Virus record (IMG/VR): IMGVR_UViG_3300015024_000005
Location: 1 to 53,173 of that record
DNA length: 53,173 bases
From: a virus
Strand: one strand, 5' to 3'
Below are positions 20,273 to 27,509 of this stretch, one piece after another. Both the position numbers and the translations under genes were made by a program. How positions within the stretch are numbered: position 1 is the stretch's first letter; every line of letters starts with the position of its first letter. The notes beneath the pieces were generated by a model. The model did not search any database. It had not been told where the DNA came from and worked only from the letters and a program-made list of their open reading frames with translations.

Positions 20273-21920
20273 TAGTATTAGTTACTATAAAGCGTTTTGG
20301 AAACATAGCCTTAAGGCTCTCATTATGTTCGACTACAAATACGCTATCATACTCTAATGCTAATGTCTGTAATAATGTATAAGATTTAACTTTTAAATTA
20401 TCATCTAAACCGTCTAAGCTCTCATCTAGGAATATAGAATTGAATTTGACTGAGTTATTATTACTAACAGCCTTCATTATAGATAAACCAAAACATAGCT
20501 TTAATAGCTGTCTCTGGCCTTTACTAAGCTGAGTGTATACGCAAATGTTTGAGTCTTTATATATGGATACCTCAAGCTTATCCGCATCTACCACTTCAAA
20601 ATTAACAGTTAACTCAGCATCAAAGTGAGTAGATAACAGTTTATTAGTGTTATCTTGCACCTGGTTAATAGTGTTTATTATTGTTCTACTGCGTAAGGTG
20701 TCTGTCACTTCAGATAATAGCTCTAAGTCTGCTAGTACTTGCTTAGCGATTAATAGCCTATCAGAGCGTAAAGTCTCTTCTGCTATCACCTTAGCTAAAC
20801 CTGTCGTATTATTTTCAATCTGCTCTTCATAGGGATTTTTCTCTGTTTTAAGCTCTGTAAGCAAACCATGATAAGTATTTTTTCTAGCAGCTTCAGTAAG
20901 GCTAGCCTGTTCTAAGGATTTAATCTTAAGACTTAACTGGCTACCCTGCCATAATGTATGCTCAACTGCTAGTTTTTGTAAATTATAGCTAAAAATAATG
21001 TTCTGAAGCTCTTTATTCTTAGTATGATCCTTAGGGCCTCCGCATTCTCCACAAATACCTTCTGCTGCTTGCGCAGAACTTAGAGTATTAATAGTACCCC
21101 GTAGACTTTTTATTCTATCTACGTCCGCTCTAAGATTGCCTAAATTTGCTATCTCTGCGCGTACTCGATCTTTTTGAGCAGATAAGTCTATTAGTGTCTT
21201 ACTTTGTGTTTCTTCAAAATTATCTCTTAATTTCTTATAATTCTTAATCTTTTGACTGAGTTCATTAAGGTACTCGCTCTCCTGATTTGATAGCCCTTCT
21301 AAATTATCAGTAAGATGCCCTATTCTATCTTGAGCCTTTGTAAGCTGAGCTAGTTCTATATCTACTACCTTTTTAGCGTCTTTCTTCTTAATAACTAATT
21401 CTGCCTGTATTTTCTTAGGAAGTGTTAAATCTACTATCTGCTCACATATGGCCCTACGCTCTTTAGCTGAGCTTATGAAAAAAGAAGCTGTAGCAGAAAA
21501 CTCATGGAAGTAGGCACCTGAGAGGTATGTCTCATAATTGAGACCTAGTAGATTGTTGATCATTTTCTGAGTATCTGCTAAGTCTTTACCTCTTACAGGG
21601 CTTTGATTTATAAAAGCATCTGTAAAATATAAATCATTACTCTTATTCCCTCTAATTCTAGTAATATCGTAAATAACTCCTGGTTTAGTCTCTATAGTAA
21701 TAAGGCTTTTAGTTATGCCCTTATTATTCCAAGATATAACCTCATCTGCTGCTCCACCTTTAGCTGTCTTACCAAACAGTACCCAGGGTACTAGATCACA
21801 TAGAGTAGATTTACCTGATCCAGTGGCTCCTTGTATTAAGGCTAAACCTTCAGAGTCAAAACTAAACTCAAGTTTTTTATAACTAGCAAAGTTTTCAGCA
21901 GTACATGAGATTATGCGCAT
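20244..21920 (-). CDS. SbcC/Rad50-like recombination ATPase
   Basis: A 558-residue SMC-type ATPase. Walker A is QGATGSGKSTLCDLV near the N-terminus. Two coiled coils flank a zinc-hook candidate with CGECGGPKD in the middle. The C-terminal half has the ABC signature LSKGQRQLLKLCFG, then Walker B NSIFLDESLDGLDD and the His switch VFVVEHNESLK. I chose the ATG at 21920, preceded by GGAAGG; one at 21932 has no such site. It overlaps the SbcD-like gene, and the pair would process DNA ends for recombination, as T4 gp46/gp47 do. It is shorter than bacterial SbcC because the coils are short. Confidence 0.87.
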   Translation of the reverse strand: MRIISCTAENFASYKKLEFSFDSEGLALIQGATGSGKSTLCDLVPWVLFGKTAKGGAADEVISWNNKGITKSLITIETKPGVIYDITRIRGNKSNDLYFTDAFINQSPVRGKDLADTQKMINNLLGLNYETYLSGAYFHEFSATASFFISSAKERRAICEQIVDLTLPKKIQAELVIKKKDAKKVVDIELAQLTKAQDRIGHLTDNLEGLSNQESEYLNELSQKIKNYKKLRDNFEETQSKTLIDLSAQKDRVRAEIANLGNLRADVDRIKSLRGTINTLSSAQAAEGICGECGGPKDHTKNKELQNIIFSYNLQKLAVEHTLWQGSQLSLKIKSLEQASLTEAARKNTYHGLLTELKTEKNPYEEQIENNTTGLAKVIAEETLRSDRLLIAKQVLADLELLSEVTDTLRSRTIINTINQVQDNTNKLLSTHFDAELTVNFEVVDADKLEVSIYKDSNICVYTQLSKGQRQLLKLCFGLSIMKAVSNNNSVKFNSIFLDESLDGLDDNLKVKSYTLLQTLALEYDSVFVVEHNESLKAMFPKRFIVTNTNGESTIEES

Positions 21921-22924
21921 AGTGCCTTCCATAATGTCTTAAGTCGTTCTTTTTGTTCAATAGACGTATTCTGTAAATTGTCTATTAAACCGTCTAATGT
22001 ATGCTCAGAGGATACAATAGTATGCTCAGGTAATACAGAAGTACTTTGTAATGGTATCAATTCGAGACGAAAGTCATGTATGCCTAGGGCATTGCCAATA
22101 AAATCTTTGCTAATCTTAGATAGCTCCTCTTTGATGCCAGTGGCTTTAACTTTAACTAAGTCTCCAGGGTTAACTCCTTCAAAATGAGTTATTCCTAAAT
22201 GCCCTGCTACAGTAATATTAATTACTACGTGCTTCCTAAGATTAGTAGGTACAAAATCTAACGTACCATCTTCATTTAATATCCTAAAGCCCTTCTGGGG
22301 ATCATTGGCTTCTCCAAAATTCAAGGTATATGGATTTCCTATGAAAGACATAAGCCCTGCAGCACCTTTACGAGGTCTACCGCATTTGATGTCTTGTCTA
22401 GTATGGTAATGGCCTGAGATAACTCTGTAGTCAGCTAATAGGTCTTTATCAATAGCTGTAGGATCTTGCATATAATCACCTGCATTAGAGCCTTTAACTC
22501 CTTGATGCATAATGATTGTAGAGCCTTTATCTATTTGATCTAAATAGAATTTAAACATCTCTAGGTCATGCTGGTAGGGTATAAAGCTTAAGCCAATATG
22601 CTGAGTAAAATGATCTATTACTGTAACATTTTCTATTAAATCTAAAAAGTTTAATGAATGTTTATTGCTTTTTTCGTTAATTTGATCGTGATTTCCTCTA
22701 AGTATAAAACAAGATACTTTTAATATACAAAATGTATTAATCATAGCCTCAATACACTCGCCTCTCATATTAGCTTTAGTGTCGTGTAAGTCTCCAGCTA
22801 CTATTAATGGTACCTGTAACTGATTGGCCTTCGCTATAGCTAGACGCATTGCTGCGTCTGCTAATTCTAAAGTTTGTAAGTTATAATGTACATCACTAAT
22901 AATAACCGCTATTGGTTTACTCAT
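21911..22924 (-). CDS. SbcD/Mre11-like nuclease
   Basis: A 337-residue phosphoesterase nuclease: AVIISDVHYNLQT (DxH) at the N-terminus, LIVAGDLHDTKANMRG (GDxxD-like), CFILRGNHDQINEKSN (GNHD), IIMHQGVKGSNAGD, YRVISGHYHTRQDIKC (GHxH). The C-terminal part is the capping domain. Partner of the SbcC-like ATPase encoded next, with overlapping genes, it would give end resection and hairpin cleavage. It overlaps the RecA-like gene by 8 bases. Confidence 0.88.
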   Translation of the reverse strand: MSKPIAVIISDVHYNLQTLELADAAMRLAIAKANQLQVPLIVAGDLHDTKANMRGECIEAMINTFCILKVSCFILRGNHDQINEKSNKHSLNFLDLIENVTVIDHFTQHIGLSFIPYQHDLEMFKFYLDQIDKGSTIIMHQGVKGSNAGDYMQDPTAIDKDLLADYRVISGHYHTRQDIKCGRPRKGAAGLMSFIGNPYTLNFGEANDPQKGFRILNEDGTLDFVPTNLRKHVVINITVAGHLGITHFEGVNPGDLVKVKATGIKEELSKISKDFIGNALGIHDFRLELIPLQSTSVLPEHTIVSSEHTLDGLIDNLQNTSIEQKERLKTLWKALCA

Positions 22925-23792
22925 CTAAAGCCTCCGAAGCTCCTACTAGTTCAATACCTTTAGCTGTAATGTCTAACTCAAACGACTTAGGCCCTGGATT
23001 GCTCTTATCTAAATGATTCTTAAATAGTTTCCAAGTTACCTTAGCACCTATGCGTTGTTTTTCGCCTTTAACCGTGCGCTCAAGCCATTGTTTTCGACTA
23101 GTCTGATAAGTTAAACAACTAAAGAAATTAACTGCCTTACCTCCAGCATTAGTCTTACCTGGGCTACCGATATTGTCGTATGTGTAATTTATCATTAACA
23201 CAGCTACGTCGTGTTCATCACGTTTAGAAATAAGTTTATTAAGCCCTAAGCGATTAATCTGACCCTTACCACCTGGCTTTTGATTTTCAGATGTTAAATC
23301 AATCTGAGCGTCACGTTTAGACACTACATTACCTAATGAGTCAAAAACCACTAGTAGTTTACCTTCTGGAGCTACTGCAAAGAAACCATCCCATAGTTTA
23401 AATAACAACTCAAAAGCCTCTTCTGCTACGGACGATTGAACAAGCATGATTTGAGAAGCGTCTACACCCCAGGCTGTAAGATCTTGAGTAGTAGTCTTGC
23501 CTTCTGTTTCAACGTAAATTACATTAACGTCTTGAGACTGAGCTGCTTTCATAGCTGCTACTGCACACGATGTCTTACCTGAGTCTGAGTCTCCAGCTAC
23601 CATTACTAGCTTACCAAATGGTATTCCCTTGGTATTAGTGCCTTGTTGCCACCACTCAGGCATAATAATAAAGTCTTTATCTTCTAAACCGCGTAGATTA
23701 TTACCTACTCCAATTTTATCAGCTTTTTTTGAATCCTTAGCGTAAAGTTTTTGTACGTTTGCTACTACCTTTGATATATCTACTTTAGACAT
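22917..23792 (-). CDS. RecA/UvsX-like recombinase
   Basis: A 291-residue RecA-fold ATPase: Walker A MVAGDSDSGKTSCAVAAM at 64-81, VIYVETEGKTTTQDL with the catalytic Glu, Walker B KLLVVFDSLGNVVS near 145-158, and LMINYTYDNIGSPGKTNAGG, the L2-like region. It would form the strand-exchange filament with the SbcCD-like and SF2 helicase proteins. Shorter than bacterial RecA, as usual for phages. It overlaps the SbcD-like gene and a 66-residue gene. Confidence 0.85.
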   Translation of the reverse strand: MSKVDISKVVANVQKLYAKDSKKADKIGVGNNLRGLEDKDFIIMPEWWQQGTNTKGIPFGKLVMVAGDSDSGKTSCAVAAMKAAQSQDVNVIYVETEGKTTTQDLTAWGVDASQIMLVQSSVAEEAFELLFKLWDGFFAVAPEGKLLVVFDSLGNVVSKRDAQIDLTSENQKPGGKGQINRLGLNKLISKRDEHDVAVLMINYTYDNIGSPGKTNAGGKAVNFFSCLTYQTSRKQWLERTVKGEKQRIGAKVTWKLFKNHLDKSNPGPKSFELDITAKGIELVGASEALDE

Positions 23793-23985
23793 CTTGCATC
23801 CTCACTAGCGTTTGTTTAACTTGATTTAATAACTCCAGATACAAAGTAAAATCTCCTGCCTGAAACCACTCTAGGTCCAAATCAATATCTTTATGCAGAT
23901 TATTTAGTTTCACAGTTACTACAAAATAATCAGAACTTTTATCGTATCTCATAGAAATTGTAAATTTATGATTAACCTCTGACAT
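23785..23985 (-). CDS. Hypothetical protein, 66 aa
   Basis: A small protein, beta-rich at first (NHKFTISMRYDKSSDYFVVT) then helical (LYLELLNQVKQTLVRM). It overlaps the RecA-like gene by 8 bases and abuts the upstream membrane-protein gene, so it is part of the recombination operon. No family is recognised. Confidence 0.55.
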   Translation of the reverse strand: MSEVNHKFTISMRYDKSSDYFVVTVKLNNLHKDIDLDLEWFQAGDFTLYLELLNQVKQTLVRMQDV

Positions 23986-24311
23986 TATAATTCTCCAATG
24001 TAATGATAATTACTGTTATTTGTAGTCAATGATTCCCAATGATAACAAAATATTTCTAGTTCATCCGCTACAGTATTATAATAAACATATTTTTTATCTC
24101 CTGAATATATAAAACTTGTAGAAATAATTCCTGGTAGTGAAGGTTTAATCTCTGCAGGTAAACTAACTTCTAAATATTTTTCTTTATTTTCTTGTTCTTT
24201 TAATTTTTTAAATATTTTTCTAGTTAATATAAACCCATAAATCAAATAGCAAAAAACAGCTGCCATTAAAAATACTACAAATATTCCCATTGCTAATTGT
24301 ATACTCATCAC
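23985..24311 (-). CDS. Membrane protein, 108 aa, one N-terminal helix
   Basis: Residues 5-28 (LAMGIFVVFLMAAVFCYLIY) are a single membrane helix, followed by a basic segment (KKLKEQENKEKYLE) and a soluble C-terminal domain of about 60 residues. It abuts the downstream gene by one base and overlaps the upstream one by four. No known family is recognised; the stop-transfer pattern suggests a cytoplasmic domain. Confidence 0.55.
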   Translation of the reverse strand: MMSIQLAMGIFVVFLMAAVFCYLIYGFILTRKIFKKLKEQENKEKYLEVSLPAEIKPSLPGIISTSFIYSGDKKYVYYNTVADELEIFCYHWESLTTNNSNYHYIGEL

Positions 24312-24703
24312 TGCCCCTTGCTTACTTGTCTATAATAAACGTGTGCATTAGTAAAAATGTCCATATAACGCTCTAAATTTGCCTTTTTAGACTCTGCCTC
24401 ATCAAATGCCTGCTGTTCGCTAATAACGATTGCATCTACGTCTACCATAGCTTGTAATAATACGTCTGAAGGCTTCTTGTCACCTTTAGTAGCGCCATCT
24501 AGATAAACGGCTGCTCTAATAGCTTTAACTCCAGACTTACGCATACGACTATCTAAATCAACTTGATACAGCTCTTTAGATACTCGCATCTGAGCGTGTA
24601 AAAACTTAGCAGATAACTTCTCAGCGTCTGCTAATGTAATTCCTTCATCGTAAGACGCTATAATTTCAGATTCAAGACTCTCACAAAGCTGTAAAAAGTC
24701 CAT
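24308..24703 (-). CDS. Helical hypothetical protein, 131 aa
   Basis: An all-helical protein: MDFLQLCESLESEIIASYDE, then LADAEKLSAKFLHAQMRVSK, SRMRKSGVKAIRAAVYLDGA, GDKKPSDVLLQAMVDVDAIV and a long final helix. This is a recurring phage protein type that stands near recombination genes, and it may be an accessory factor of the RecA/SbcCD set, but I do not know a function. It overlaps its neighbour by four bases. Confidence 0.6.
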   Translation of the reverse strand: MDFLQLCESLESEIIASYDEGITLADAEKLSAKFLHAQMRVSKELYQVDLDSRMRKSGVKAIRAAVYLDGATKGDKKPSDVLLQAMVDVDAIVISEQQAFDEAESKKANLERYMDIFTNAHVYYRQVSKGQ

Positions 24704-24990
24704 TATTTACCCTTAAAAAAGTTAAGTATTTTAGCCATAGCTCCAGGAGTAGTATCTACAGGAGTCTCAACAACAGGTGTTTCTACGACATTCTTCACTA
24801 CTTGTAAAGGTACCGGAGTTGCATTTTGATATGCTTCTTCAAAATCACCTTCTTGTACATTAATGCGACCATCAATACCTTGAAATGTAATCCCACCGTT
24901 AACGTCTACTACGTTATAAATACCACCTTGTACAATGCCTGGTAAACTATTTGTCAATGCTCTTACTATCATCCCACGCTCTAATTTCAT
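24703..24990 (-). CDS. Hypothetical protein, 95 aa, SH3-like start
   Basis: Residues 1-53 (MKLERGMIVRALTNSLPGIV, then GGIYNVVDVNGGITFQGIDG) have the strand pattern of a small SH3-like barrel. A proline- and valine-rich linker with a repeat (VETPVVETPVD) follows, then a basic-hydrophobic tail (AMAKILNFFKGK) that might touch a membrane. It overlaps the downstream gene by one base. Confidence 0.5.
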   Translation of the reverse strand: MKLERGMIVRALTNSLPGIVQGGIYNVVDVNGGITFQGIDGRINVQEGDFEEAYQNATPVPLQVVKNVVETPVVETPVDTTPGAMAKILNFFKGK

Positions 24991-25410
24991 CTAAAACTCC
25001 ATTCCCAGGCTTACGCCAAATGTTTTGTTTGTTAATCCAAATGCACCTACGTTAATAGGTCCTATAAACTTCTTTGAAACCATAATACCATACGTCGCTT
25101 TATCTTGATGAAAATCATAACCTAATAATGCGTTAACATGAACTTTAGATAATGCTGTCGTACTTTCAACTGTTTTTACTATTTTAGTCTCTTCAGATCT
25201 TAACACACTATCTTTAATAGTAACAGTTCTAATATTACCTCTTACATCTTTAGTCGTTACAGTCTCTACATGAGTATCTACTTCTTTATCTTTAACATCG
25301 TTTGATACTACCGTAGTTTGCGTGTTAGTTTTAGGTTTACCTTCATAAAAACCAAACGCATAGGCACTAATCACTAGTAATGCTCCTAATAAATATTTTA
25401 GTTTATCCAT
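24991..25410 (-). CDS. Membrane-anchored or exported protein, 139 aa
   Basis: An N-terminal hydrophobic helix (KYLLGALLVISAYAFGFYEG) anchors or exports the protein. A charged, beta-like region rich in T, V and K comes next (VETVTTKDVRGNIRTVTIKD). The C-terminal 50 residues (VHVNALLGYDFHQDKATYGI, GPINVGAFGLTNKTFGVSLG) have alternating hydrophobic residues and end in F, like an outer-membrane or beta-hairpin protein. No family is assigned. Confidence 0.5.
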   Translation of the reverse strand: MDKLKYLLGALLVISAYAFGFYEGKPKTNTQTTVVSNDVKDKEVDTHVETVTTKDVRGNIRTVTIKDSVLRSEETKIVKTVESTTALSKVHVNALLGYDFHQDKATYGIMVSKKFIGPINVGAFGLTNKTFGVSLGMEF

Positions 25411-25772
25411 TATTTACCGTACATCTTTCTAATTCTAGTCTTTTCAACTTCAGATATCACTGGGCACACAACATGATCTTTAACCTTAATGGAACTTACT
25501 TTTCCTTGAGCTAGCTTAGGAATCTCGTCTTCAATACCTTCGTCCCATCCAAACAATCCATAATTACCGTTATTACGACCGTATTCTTGACCTGGACGTA
25601 AATCTTCGGTAACACTTGTAACTTTAAAATACTCAGCTTTAGTGATGCCACAACCAACATTAGCGCAACACTCATAAGGCTCACCTCTAAATGGTGTATA
25701 CATAACCCATTTATGACTACAAGGCTTATTTCCGCCATCACTGGACATGGCGGTTATATACATATCAAGCAT
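25410..25772 (-). CDS. Cysteine-rich hypothetical protein, 120 aa
   Basis: The ATG at 25772 is used because AAGGAG stands 6 bases upstream; a TTG five codons before it is less likely. Four to five cysteines and a histidine (CSHKW, then ECCANVGCG) near residues 18-43 could bind zinc. EEYGRNNG-like segments and a basic end (RIRKMYGK) follow. It overlaps the small membrane-protein gene upstream. Function unknown. Confidence 0.55.
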   Translation of the reverse strand: MLDMYITAMSSDGGNKPCSHKWVMYTPFRGEPYECCANVGCGITKAEYFKVTSVTEDLRPGQEYGRNNGNYGLFGWDEGIEDEIPKLAQGKVSSIKVKDHVVCPVISEVEKTRIRKMYGK

Positions 25773-25899
25773 ATTTGTCTCCTTCAAAATAAATAGCTGC
25801 CCCTAATAAAATAATAGCTATTACATTAAATGTTGAAAATACGCTTAATGGTAAAAACGCCAATATTGCAAGATTCATCAAAAATAAAAATAGTTTCAT
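25765..25899 (-). CDS. Small membrane protein, 44 aa
   Basis: Starts at ATG 25899 after GGGGG, reads MKLFLFLMNLAILAFLPLSV and has two hydrophobic helices with a short turn, ending EGDKYA. Its last codons contain the SD and ATG of the cysteine-rich gene. It overlaps the upstream 48-residue frame (ATGA). Small membrane proteins of this kind can act on the host envelope; nothing more can be said. Confidence 0.55.
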   Translation of the reverse strand: MKLFLFLMNLAILAFLPLSVFSTFNVIAIILLGAAIYFEGDKYA

Positions 25900-26042
25900 A
25901 ATACCCCCAAAAATTGTAGTTTAAATGTTCTTACTAATATATTAAACATTGATTTACTAATCCCTGCATTTAATTTTAAATTAACTAAAATATTATTTTT
26001 TACATCGTAAATAATTATTTCATTTGCCGTGAGCAATACCAT
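25896..26042 (-). CDS. Small hypothetical protein, 48 aa
   Basis: Starts at ATG 26042, just after the Clp-like gene's stop, and ends in TGA overlapping the ATG of the small membrane protein. The sequence MVLLTANEIIIYDVKNNILV is followed by basic and hydrophobic residues. No good ribosome binding site stands close to the ATG, so translation may depend on coupling to the gene upstream. It fills an otherwise empty 150-base gap. Confidence 0.4.
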   Translation of the reverse strand: MVLLTANEIIIYDVKNNILVNLKLNAGISKSMFNILVRTFKLQFLGVL

Positions 26043-26049
26043 ATCTGAA

Positions 26050-26529
26050 TCATATAATCCTATCTATTAGCCCTAAAGCTAAACATTGTTCTGCGTTTAA
26101 ATACGTTGTTTCTTTATGCATCGCTGTCCAAATACTAGCTTTTGTACCAGTTAATTCTTCTAATATGTTTGCCCATTGTACTTCTAAACGTCGTAATTGT
26201 CCAGCTTCTCTTTCTAATTCTAACACATTGCCTTCTAACGTACCGCTGTTTTCGTGTACCATCACCCAGGCCTCTTTACTCATAAACCTAGTATTACCGC
26301 TGGCAAGCACTAATACGGCTGCTGATGCTACTAGCCCATAAGCTTGAATACAAACATCGAGATGCATTTCTCTAATTAAAGACGCATACGCTAACGCTGC
26401 ATAACTATCTCCACCTGGGCTACTAAGCTCTATGGTAATGCTATCTACTTTTTCATGTCTATTAGCAATCTTCTTACTAAACTTTTTAAAACTCTCCATA
26501 CTTAAGTCACTACTAATCCGGATAACCAC
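26050..26529 (-). CDS. Clp-like serine protease
   Basis: A 159-residue ClpP/crotonase-fold protease: IELSSPGGDSYAALAYAS near 33-50, catalytic Ser in GLVASAAVLVLASG (S69), catalytic His in WVMVHENSGTLEG (H92), and LNAEQCLALGLIDRII at the end. In ClpP the third residue is an Asp before the (F/Y)(L/M)(S/T)A segment; here the matching place is Thr141 next to Glu140, so the triad may be altered. Phage members usually act as head maturation proteases or membrane-linked proteases; here no head gene is close. It lies next to a lipoprotein metallopeptidase. Confidence 0.8.
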   Translation of the reverse strand: MVIRISSDLSMESFKKFSKKIANRHEKVDSITIELSSPGGDSYAALAYASLIREMHLDVCIQAYGLVASAAVLVLASGNTRFMSKEAWVMVHENSGTLEGNVLELEREAGQLRRLEVQWANILEELTGTKASIWTAMHKETTYLNAEQCLALGLIDRII

Positions 26530-26966
26530 TAAATACCCCCATTTAACATCTGATTTATCAATTTCAATCTATTCTCTAATACACTGAAATCTAAACCAAT
26601 ATTGTTGTTACCATTCATTATGCCAGGTCCAGCGATATGATTCAAGTTATAAGAACAATGCCCCAACTCGTGTATCACAATGAAATATGTCCTATAGTCA
26701 AACACCGTTACATCGTCTGTAACGACACTAACTTTATACCCGTCTGCACCTTTGCTACAAATACCATCGTACATATGATCAATAGACTCCGAAGCTTTAT
26801 AAAAAGTAATATAACTTAAATCAACATTACGATAGCCGTCCATAGCCAACTCACTGTTAAACTTATTAATATAAATACTAAAATCAGCTTTAACACCATA
26901 AGATTTAGCGTTTGGATACACTATAGGTTTACACCCAACTAATACCAACAATAATAACCATTTCAA
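26529..26966 (-). CDS. Lipoprotein zinc metallopeptidase
   Basis: A 145-residue protein with a lipoprotein signal (MKWLLLLVLVGC, lipid on C12) and a metzincin-like active site: YFIVIHELGHCSYNLNHIAG at 94-113. His99, Glu100, His103 and His110 form HExxH plus a third His, followed by IMNG, a likely Met-turn. The third His is one residue further away than in classic HExxHxxGxxH. It would be lipid-anchored in the envelope, exposed to the periplasm or surface. It overlaps the Clp-like gene by one base and the gene upstream by four bases. Confidence 0.72.
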   Translation of the reverse strand: MKWLLLLVLVGCKPIVYPNAKSYGVKADFSIYINKFNSELAMDGYRNVDLSYITFYKASESIDHMYDGICSKGADGYKVSVVTDDVTVFDYRTYFIVIHELGHCSYNLNHIAGPGIMNGNNNIGLDFSVLENRLKLINQMLNGGI

Positions 26967-27145
26967 AATACACCTCTGACAACTAAAGCTATTTCTATAA
27001 TATACATCAAAACCTTAGTAAAACCAATGTATAAATAACTATCTAATATAGAATATATGTGCATAGCCTTAATAGGTGATATAATAGCTAATATAAAATA
27101 TATAATTAAAAATAATGTGATAAGTCTTAATAAACGCATAAACAT
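26963..27145 (-). CDS. Small membrane protein, 60 aa
   Basis: Two hydrophobic helices (LITLFLIIYFILAIISPIKA and GFTKVLMYIIEIALVVRG) with a basic N-terminus. It is the first gene of the long leftward unit, preceded by AAAGG and a strong hairpin in the leader. A holin-like or envelope role is possible but not shown. Confidence 0.55.
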   Translation of the reverse strand: MFMRLLRLITLFLIIYFILAIISPIKAMHIYSILDSYLYIGFTKVLMYIIEIALVVRGVF

Positions 27146-27160
27146 CCTTTAACTAAAGAT

Positions 27161-27210
27161 AAGCTGTTAGTAGTATATGATCGGAGGGGAGGTCCTACTA
27201 CTAACAGCTT
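27161..27210. ncRNA. 15-bp perfect hairpin in the leader of the leftward unit
   Basis: Arms AAGCTGTTAGTAGTA (27161-27175) and TACTACTAACAGCTT (27196-27210) are perfectly complementary around a 20-base loop. No T-run follows in either direction, so it is not a simple terminator. Read leftward, it starts about 25 bases after the predicted transcription start, and the loop contains CCTCCCCTCC, an anti-Shine-Dalgarno-like string. On the other strand the loop is GGAGGGGAGG. It could stabilise the mRNA or control translation. Confidence 0.6.
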
Positions 27211-27241
27211 GGATGGGCTATCATGATGTTTGTCTAGTATT

Positions 27242-27270
27242 AGAATATAATAAAATTTATTAAAAGTCAA
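27242..27270 (-). promoter_or_regulatory. Sigma70-like promoter of the long leftward unit
   Basis: Read leftward: TTGACT (27270-27265), 17 bases, TATTCT (27247-27242), five and four matches to consensus. The predicted start near 27235 gives a leader with the 15-bp hairpin before the gene at 27145. Confidence 0.5.
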
Positions 27271-27509
27271 GTGATATTTATCATTATATAGTAGTATTTT
27301 TAACTAATATGGTATAAGCTAATAACTATCACATCACATATTAAGCACATAGAGTAGGTATAAATGTTGCACATGAAAACAAAAACAGTAAAAAAGAATA
27401 TAAAGATATTATAACTATTAGCTATAAGGGTGTCTAGTCATTAATATTTATACTAATCATAAGAATAACTAATGATACAAAAGCTTAGTAGGTATGTTAA
27501 GATAAGAAC
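27271..27509. other. Divergent intergenic region, no gene seen
   Basis: About 240 AT-rich bases between the two divergent units. I see no gene, only a 16-codon frame at 27364 without a ribosome binding site, and several TA-rich stretches that could be -10 boxes, such as TATACT at 27449-27454. No matching -35 box is clear. A divergent regulatory or replication-start role is possible. Confidence 0.4.

Noticed and set aside
27364-27411. 16-residue leader peptide in the divergent region
   Set aside because: No ribosome binding site, and no attenuator structure follows.
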